The position numbers and the translations under genes were made by a program. DNA of 64,000 nt, taken from NCBI GenBank assembly GCA_030066085.1, contig JASJCI010000006.1, positions 1 through 64,000 of the forward strand, in the 5' to 3' direction. Under the pieces are notes generated by a model. That model ran no database searches. It was not told the origin of the DNA and saw nothing but the letters and a program-made list of their open reading frames with translations. Origin of the DNA: Gammaproteobacteria bacterium (GTDB lineage Bacteria; Pseudomonadota; Gammaproteobacteria; GCA-001735895). Positions 59,082-64,000 of this stretch are shown here, one piece after another. Every line of letters begins with the position of its first letter. Position 1 is the stretch's first letter.

Positions 59082-59123
59082 TTGATATCGATCAAGACCC
59101 GCGCCCGACGCCTGTGCTATTTT
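59082..59123 (+). promoter_or_regulatory. Perfect FNR/Anr/Dnr box and extended -10 before the haemerythrin gene
   Basis: TTGATATCGATCAA (59082-59095) matches TTGATNNNNATCAA exactly. TGCTATTTT gives an extended -10 (hexamer 59118-59123) whose centre is 32 bp from the box centre, class II geometry. The start codon follows at 59161. Control by low oxygen or NO is predicted. Confidence 0.85.
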
Positions 59124-59160
59124 CGCGCTTCGATTCGCCGATTCAGCACGGAAAGGTTGC

Positions 59161-59637
59161 ATGGCCCTGCTCGAATGGCGCGACGAGTACCTGACGGGTA
59201 TCCGCGGCGTCGACTACGAACACGAGGAGCTGATATACCGTATCAACGCGGTCTACGCATTGATCCAGGGGTCGGACGATCCCGCGGTCGTGGTCGACGG
59301 ACTCGGCGAAATCTATGGTCGCATTGCCGCACACTTCGCCCTCGAGGAGCGGATGATGTTGCGCTACGACTATCCGGACTACGCAGCGCACCGTGACGAC
59401 CACGAACACCTGCTGGAAAGGCTGCGCGCGACGGTCGACAGCTGGCGGAAGTTGCTGCGTTTCGATCGCAGCGCATTCGAATTCGATCTGCGCAGCTGGT
59501 TCGAACACCACTTCGGCACCCACGATGCGCGCCTGCACCACTCCGCCGGCATGCGCGAACACGACCCCGTCAGCGATTCGACCCTGCGCAAAATGGTCGA
59601 AAACGAAAAAGCCGGCCTGATCGATCGGCCGGATTAA
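59161..59637 (+). CDS. Bacteriohaemerythrin
   Basis: The 158-residue four-helix protein carries a complete di-iron set: H21, H58, E62 (HFALE), H77, H81 (HRDDH), H117 and D122 (HFGTHD). It begins with the typical EWRDEYLTGIRGVDYEH. Such proteins bind O2 or NO and in some denitrifiers handle NO. The perfect FNR-type box upstream fits that. An extra His-rich C-terminal helix extends it past the usual 135 residues. Confidence 0.93.
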   Translation: MALLEWRDEYLTGIRGVDYEHEELIYRINAVYALIQGSDDPAVVVDGLGEIYGRIAAHFALEERMMLRYDYPDYAAHRDDHEHLLERLRATVDSWRKLLRFDRSAFEFDLRSWFEHHFGTHDARLHHSAGMREHDPVSDSTLRKMVENEKAGLIDRPD

Positions 59638-59748
59638 CTATTCTTCGCCGCTGCCCCCGGGATTTACCCGGACAAACTCCAGCAGCGACCGCCGGATCGC
59701 GGCGTGGCTGCACGCGTGGTCGGCATGAATCCTCTCGCTAGCGCGAGG

Positions 59749-60261
59749 TTACTCGGCACCGGTAACGACAAAACCGGTTTTTTGGTCGAAACCGACCAGC
59801 AGGACGCGCGCCGGGGCAATGCTCACATCGCGCTCCAGGCGCAGGTTGAAGCCCTGCTCGCGTACGCTGTCGTTGAGGCCGAGGGCGAGACGATGGTCGC
59901 CGGCGGGTATCCTGGCGCTGAAGTAAATGTCGACACCACCGTCTTCGAACAGGCCTGGCGGTTGCAGGGTTTCGCGATACAGTATCTCGCCATCGAGCCG
60001 CGCCTCGATCGTGACCGGGGAACGTTCGCGCGGACAATCCTCGAGTCTGCGCATATTGGCCGGCAACTGGTTCAACTCTTCCTGGCTCAGCCGGCGGCAG
60101 GGTTCACGCAGCTGGCCGGCGTGAGCGAAGGCAATCGTCAGCACGGCTTCATCATCGTCGAGGATCCTGATCGAAGGCGAAGTCGCGAAGTAGCAGACGA
60201 TTGCCATGAAAAGCGCGTAGTTGAACGCCTGCAGCAGGAACCGGAGCGGCTGCCGGCTCAC
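59749..60261 (-). CDS. Hypothetical membrane-anchored protein coupled to the cytochrome b fusion
   Basis: The 170-residue protein starts at a GTG that overlaps the upstream stop (GTGA). One N-terminal helix (FLLQAFNYALFMAIVCYFA) anchors an exported beta-rich domain with Cys at about 54 and 76 that could form a disulfide. It resembles accessory proteins found beside such electron-transfer genes, but no name is certain. Confidence 0.75.
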   Translation of the reverse strand: MSRQPLRFLLQAFNYALFMAIVCYFATSPSIRILDDDEAVLTIAFAHAGQLREPCRRLSQEELNQLPANMRRLEDCPRERSPVTIEARLDGEILYRETLQPPGLFEDGGVDIYFSARIPAGDHRLALGLNDSVREQGFNLRLERDVSIAPARVLLVGFDQKTGFVVTGAE

Positions 60262-61796
60262 GATGCCACCCACTCCTCTCTTTCGGCTCGCAGCAGCGCG
60301 AGCCGCGCGCGAAATCGCTCGAGGTCGCGCTCGACTGCGCGCAGGTCGGTTTCGGCCGCACCGTGCACACACACGCGTTGCCGTTCGGCCCGCGCACGCA
60401 GCGTGGGCTTGCGCTCGCCGGCAAAGCGCGCCTTCAGCCAACGGTTGCCGAAGCGATAGTAACAGTCGTTTTCGCGGCAACCGACGACCATTACACCGTC
60501 CGCGCCCTGCTTGAGCGCGTACTCGACCAGTGTCGGCGGCAGCATGCCGCTGCAGATCAGCCTGACGCCAGCGGTATCCGCACGCGCGACACGGTCCACA
60601 TCGAGTCCGTGCGCGCAGCCGTACACCACGATCTTTTCATCGCCGCTGAGCGCGGCAACTGCCTCGCGCGTTTGCCGGCGCATGTCGTCGACCGGCTGCT
60701 GCGGCATATCGATGCCGGTTTCGAGCGTATCACGCGCGGAGCGAAACGGGTTCGACGCCGGGCAGGCGCCGGCGCAGATACCGCAGGAACCGCACAGATC
60801 CGGATCGACGACAACTTCCTGCTCGTAGCGCGCGCCGTCGGTGCGCGCCTGCACCGTAATCGCGTCGAACGGGCAGTCTTCGAAGCAGATACCGCAGCCG
60901 TTGCAGTGTTCGAGATCGACCACCGCCACCGGTTCCTTTTTCTTCGGCGGCAGCCACGGCAGCAGCATCAGCAACACCGTGATGCCCGTGGTCAGCATCC
61001 AGATCTGCTGCGGCGGCCAGACTTCGAGCAGCGGATAAACATTGAGGTAAAACCAGTCGATCTGCAGCGCGCGCGGTACGCTCTCGAGGTCGGCGGGGCC
61101 CTGGCTCACCGCGGGCGCCCACAGCGACAGCGCGACGAGCGCGAGCAGGGTGCCGACGGCGAGTCCGCGCGGTGGATGGATATTGACGTTGGACAGGCGT
61201 TTGACGTGCAGCCACAGCAAAAAGACCAGCAGCAGCGGCTGCCCAAGCAGGTGCAGGAATTCGATCAGGATGAAAAAGCGGTCATTCATGCCGCCGGAGA
61301 CGAAGTTACGCGTCATCGCACCGGAAAAAATCGGCAGCGCATCCAGCAGGCGCGCCGAGCCGATGGCGATGTACTGCGCGAGCTCGTCCCATACGAGCCA
61401 GTAACCGGTAATGCCGAGCGTCACCACCATCCACAGGGTCGGCACCCCGGTAAACCACGAGAACCAGCGAAAACCGCGGTAACGCCCCGATGCAAATTCC
61501 TTGAACAGGTGCAGCAGGATCGTGACTACCACCGCATCCGATGCATAACGATGCAGGCTGCGCATGACACCGGCAAGATACCACTGTTCGTGCGTCATCC
61601 ATTCAACCGATGCATAGGCACCCTCGAGGCTTGCGTGAAACGGGATGAACAGGTAGATACCGGTTACGAGGATGATCCAGAACAGGAAGAAGGACAGGGT
61701 GCCGAGATGGTACAGTGGATTCCAGTCAGTGCCGAATGACAGGTTGAACCAGGATTCGAGCGCCAGGTAGGCGCGTTTTACCGGGTTGACTCGCAC
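60258..61796 (-). CDS. Cytochrome b6-type / 2x[4Fe-4S] ferredoxin / MvhD-like fusion protein
   Basis: The 512-residue membrane protein has three parts. Residues 1-285 are a cytochrome b N-terminal domain with bis-His haem ligands H82/H182 and H96/H197, spaced 13 and 14 residues within their helices as in b6. Residues about 290-350 hold two 4Fe-4S motifs (C298-x2-C-x2-C-x3-CP; C335-x2-C-x2-C-x3-CP). Residues about 385-460 match the MvhD/FlpD hydrogenase iron-sulfur subunit, with C394, C415, C440 and C445 in ICSGMLPP and VVGCRENDCYYRFGN. Electrons could pass between quinone and a soluble carrier. GTG start. An FNR-type box lies 65 bases upstream. Confidence 0.9.
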   Translation of the reverse strand: MRVNPVKRAYLALESWFNLSFGTDWNPLYHLGTLSFFLFWIILVTGIYLFIPFHASLEGAYASVEWMTHEQWYLAGVMRSLHRYASDAVVVTILLHLFKEFASGRYRGFRWFSWFTGVPTLWMVVTLGITGYWLVWDELAQYIAIGSARLLDALPIFSGAMTRNFVSGGMNDRFFILIEFLHLLGQPLLLVFLLWLHVKRLSNVNIHPPRGLAVGTLLALVALSLWAPAVSQGPADLESVPRALQIDWFYLNVYPLLEVWPPQQIWMLTTGITVLLMLLPWLPPKKKEPVAVVDLEHCNGCGICFEDCPFDAITVQARTDGARYEQEVVVDPDLCGSCGICAGACPASNPFRSARDTLETGIDMPQQPVDDMRRQTREAVAALSGDEKIVVYGCAHGLDVDRVARADTAGVRLICSGMLPPTLVEYALKQGADGVMVVGCRENDCYYRFGNRWLKARFAGERKPTLRARAERQRVCVHGAAETDLRAVERDLERFRARLALLRAEREEWVAS

Positions 61797-61832
61797 GGTG
61801 ACGGGATCTCGGAAGTTACGAATGCGAATCCG

Positions 61833-61874
61833 ACTCTACCGGAACGGTCGCGAAACCGATCTGATAAATATCAA
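61833..61874 (-). promoter_or_regulatory. FNR/Dnr-type box and -10 before the cytochrome b fusion
   Basis: On the minus strand TTGATATTTATCAG (61874-61861) matches TTGATNNNNATCAA at nine of ten defined bases. TAGAGT (61838-61833) is a -10 candidate with its centre 32 bp away, again class II. The 115-base gap between sco and the fusion gene therefore holds a separate regulated promoter. Confidence 0.7.
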
Positions 61875-61911
61875 GTCTGAAAATCCGCCGTCGACGCAAG
61901 CAGGAGCGGGG

Positions 61912-62691
61912 TCAGTGATGCCACCAGGAACGGACGACGAAGTTGCCGGTCAACGCGATGATGATAAAGCCGATCGCCATGCCGACGAACAGCGAGTAGT
62001 CGAAGTAGTAACCGTCGGTGGCCGGATCGTAGGTCGTGCAGAACAGTTTAATCCTGGCCACCAGGTTATCCAGCAATGGCTGTTCGGGCGGCGCGCGGCC
62101 GAGCACCAGTTCGATCAGCGGATCGACCAGCAGGGGCGTATCGAACACCTGGCCGTAGACCTGGCGATACACGATGCCGTCGGCATCGACGATAGTGGCC
62201 TGGATCAAATGGTCGAAACCGCTGGGTGACGGGTAAAACAGGAAACCGGTTTGCCGCGCCAGCGCGTCGACCGCGGCCGGCGTTCCCGACAGCAGGTACC
62301 AGCCGTCATCACCTACCCCCTGCCGATCCCCGAAGTAAGCCATGGCAGCTGGTGTATCCATCGGGCTATCGAAACCGACCAGGGCGACATTGAAACTGGT
62401 GTCGCCGAGCGCGTCACGCGCCTTGTCGATCACGTCGGCGAGATAACGCGTCGTCATCGGACATATCTGGTAACAGCTGGTGTACACCATGCTGATGACC
62501 AGCGGTTTGCCGCGCAACTCGACGAGACTAATCCTGTCACCTTCCGCGGTCACGAATTCGTGCTGGCCGACGGGTCCGCCGATGACTGCCTGGCTGGTTG
62601 CGAGCGCGTTTTCATAATCGAATACCGACTCCTGCGCCAGCGCCGCGCCGACGCTCAGCAGCCAGGCGGCGACCAGCAACAGGCGGCGCAC
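61912..62691 (-). CDS. Sco1/SenC-family copper/thiol assembly protein
   Basis: The 259-residue exported protein has a signal peptide (MRRLLLVAAWLLSVGAALAQ). The CxxxC copper site is TSCYQICPM, with the distal His in SGFDHLIQ. A C-terminal helix (YSLFVGMAIGFIIIALTGNFVV) tethers it. Sco proteins load CuA or act as thiol reductases for oxidase assembly. The GTG at 62691, with GAGG 8 bases upstream, was chosen. It is 10 bases downstream of cyoE. Confidence 0.9.
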   Translation of the reverse strand: MRRLLLVAAWLLSVGAALAQESVFDYENALATSQAVIGGPVGQHEFVTAEGDRISLVELRGKPLVISMVYTSCYQICPMTTRYLADVIDKARDALGDTSFNVALVGFDSPMDTPAAMAYFGDRQGVGDDGWYLLSGTPAAVDALARQTGFLFYPSPSGFDHLIQATIVDADGIVYRQVYGQVFDTPLLVDPLIELVLGRAPPEQPLLDNLVARIKLFCTTYDPATDGYYFDYSLFVGMAIGFIIIALTGNFVVRSWWHH

Positions 62692-62701
62692 GGGTACGGC
62701 C

Positions 62702-63628
62702 TCAGCCCAGCAACCAGACGTCGAGCACCGCACCCGAGAGCAGCAGAACCAGCTGCAGCAGTGACGCGGCGAAGCAGCGCATCGCGACCCGTGGCGAAGG
62801 ATCGCCGACCATCAGCACATTGTGGTAGATGAAATACCCCCCGCCGCCGATCGCGGCCAGCGCGTAGATCCAGCCCATGCCATAAAACACCGGCGCAATC
62901 GCGCAACCCACCAGCATCAGCGTGTTGAGCAGCACGATCTCGGCACAACGCTGGTTACCGACGACGATCGGCAGCATGGGTACGCCGGTCTTGGCGTAGT
63001 CCTTGTGCTTCGCGATCGCAAGTGCCCAGAAATGCGACGGTGTCCAGAAGAACAGTGCGAGTGCGAGCCAGATCGGGATCGGGCTCAGATCGGGATCAAC
63101 CGCAGCCGCGCCGGCGAGCACGGCGAAGCTGCCCGATGCACCGCCGATGACGATGTTGGTCCACGAGCGACGCTTGAGCCAGACGGTGTAGACGATCGCG
63201 TAGGTGAAGGCGCCGAGAAAAGTATACAGCGCGCTCGACAGGTTCAGCCACCAGGCCGCCGGCAGCAGGCCCGCCGCCAGCAACAGCAGGATGACACCGA
63301 GCCAGAGCGGGCGTTTCTCGAAATAGCCGGTCACGAACGGCCGCCGGCAGGTGCGCGGCATGCGCCGGTCGAGATCGACTTCCCAGTACTGGTTGAACGC
63401 ACCCGCGGCACCGGAAGCGAGCAGAATCGAGAAGCACAGGACCGCCATCTCGAAACTGCTCGGCGCCGGGCCCGGGGTCGCGATCATCGCCGCCAGTGCG
63501 GTCAGCACCATGATGATGCCAATACGCAGCTTGAGCAGGCTCGAGACCTGGCTCCAGAGCTGCCGCAGGCGCGCCGGCGCGGTGGCCGGCGCGCGTGGCG
63601 CGGTTTCGGGGATCAGCTGAGCGGCCAT
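62702..63628 (-). CDS. cyoE: Protohaem IX farnesyltransferase
   Basis: The 308-residue UbiA-family membrane enzyme converts haem b to haem o. The Asp-rich site is NQYWEVDLDRRMPRTCRRP, with the second region SPIPIWLALALFFWTPSHFWALAI and KHKDYAKTGVPMLP. Nine helices are visible. The ATG at 63628 overlaps the oxidase stop by 16 bases. Its presence implies that the upstream oxidase uses haem o or a. Confidence 0.95.
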   Translation of the reverse strand: MAAQLIPETAPRAPATAPARLRQLWSQVSSLLKLRIGIIMVLTALAAMIATPGPAPSSFEMAVLCFSILLASGAAGAFNQYWEVDLDRRMPRTCRRPFVTGYFEKRPLWLGVILLLLAAGLLPAAWWLNLSSALYTFLGAFTYAIVYTVWLKRRSWTNIVIGGASGSFAVLAGAAAVDPDLSPIPIWLALALFFWTPSHFWALAIAKHKDYAKTGVPMLPIVVGNQRCAEIVLLNTLMLVGCAIAPVFYGMGWIYALAAIGGGGYFIYHNVLMVGDPSPRVAMRCFAASLLQLVLLLSGAVLDVWLLG

Positions 63629-64000
63629 ACCGATGCCAGGTAATCCCAGTTGATGAAGTAGTAGACGACGAAACACACCAGCAGAAACATCGCCAGCACG
63701 AAGGTCCCGGGCGCCTCGAAACCCGCCGAACCGTGCTCTTCCACCGCCAGTTTTGGTGCCATCGGCAAACGCTCCGGCTGCTCCACCGTGTACGAAGACG
63801 GTGCCAGCGGCACGCCGAATCCCTGCAACAGGCCGGCGGACTCGTCGAGCTTCTTGCCGAACAGCAGCGAACCCACGGTAACGACCAGGTACATCACGCC
63901 GCCGAGCACGCCGAGTACGCCGCCGATACCGGCGACGGCCATCATCGTGTAGGCCGTACCCGGATATTCGAAGGCCAGCATCGCGCCGGTGAAATCCATA
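63613..64000 (-). CDS. Haem-copper oxidase superfamily subunit I, C-terminal end (partial)
   Basis: About 128 residues run off the right edge. One helix (AYTMMAVAGIGGVLGVLGGVMYLVVTVGSLLFG), a periplasmic or cytoplasmic loop and a last helix (FVLAMFLLVCFVVYYFINW, then DYLASVWPLS) resemble the end of subunit I of haem-copper oxidases or NO reductases. The active-site helices are outside the window. The downstream cyoE and sco favour a cytochrome c oxidase or a related enzyme with CuA. Confidence 0.72.
   Translation of the reverse strand, partial: MDFTGAMLAFEYPGTAYTMMAVAGIGGVLGVLGGVMYLVVTVGSLLFGKKLDESAGLLQGFGVPLAPSSYTVEQPERLPMAPKLAVEEHGSAGFEAPGTFVLAMFLLVCFVVYYFINWDYLASVWPLS

Overview
The window is about 64 kb of GC-rich DNA with dense coding on both strands. 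It looks like a chromosomal contig from a gammaproteobacterium, probably an aquatic or sediment lineage able to reduce nitrite. The reasons are a PilU-type pilus ATPase, class 2 PyrD, Tpm, an imuA-imuB-dnaE2 mutasome, a bacterial FAN1 and a cytochrome cd1 (NirS/NirN) locus. No tRNA, rRNA, CRISPR array, prophage or intact insertion sequence was seen. Many neighbours overlap by ATGA, GTGA or TGATG, so most genes sit in tight operons.

Layout. 1-2.7 kb is a pyrophosphate cluster: the end of a membrane H+/Na+-PPase, a PPi-dependent phosphofructokinase and a soluble pyrophosphatase. 2.9-7.8 kb (minus strand) holds a diguanylate cyclase, an HxlR regulator, a GFA-fold protein, a HAD nucleotidase, a PP2C phosphatase fused to an FGE-like domain, and a Nudix hydrolase. 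7.8-11.8 kb is an arsenosugar-type operon (radical SAM ArsS and two glycosyltransferases) running into pyrD and an unknown gene. 11.9-17.4 kb holds DUF2797, tpm, a membrane protein with a degenerate GGDEF domain, pilU and an M50 protease.

17.5-28.1 kb is a divergent DNA-damage island. A second-type lexA, imuA, imuB and dnaE2 read left. A FAN1 nuclease, an XPD/DinG-like helicase with its own nuclease-like N-terminus, and a macro-domain protein read right. A 38-bp near-perfect palindrome lies between the two arms. 28.2-37.7 kb contains a thiamine-binding-type protein, a pilin-like protein, an attEFGH-like ABC/lipocalin operon, an FMN 2-hydroxyacid oxidase, a DMT permease and an acyl-CoA synthetase. 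37.9-39.7 kb is a DUF6602-like protein with a long Pro/Ala repeat tail.

39.9-46.1 kb is the respiratory core: a NirS-like cytochrome cd1, a NapC tetrahaem protein fused to an ethylbenzene-dehydrogenase-type haem domain, a cupredoxin, NirN, a DUF420 membrane protein and a 60-residue membrane protein. 46-59 kb is housekeeping and hypothetical genes (CvpA, Ddl, LysR, MOSC, Tag and others). 59-64 kb returns to respiration with a bacteriohaemerythrin, an unusual cytochrome b/ferredoxin/MvhD fusion, Sco, CyoE and the end of a haem-copper oxidase subunit I.

Three FNR/Dnr-type boxes, each about 30-32 bp upstream of a plausible -10, precede nirS, the haemerythrin and the cytochrome b fusion. This suggests one oxygen/NO-responsive regulon linking the nitrite module to the right-hand cluster. 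Family assignments come from reading motifs by eye. No database search was run.
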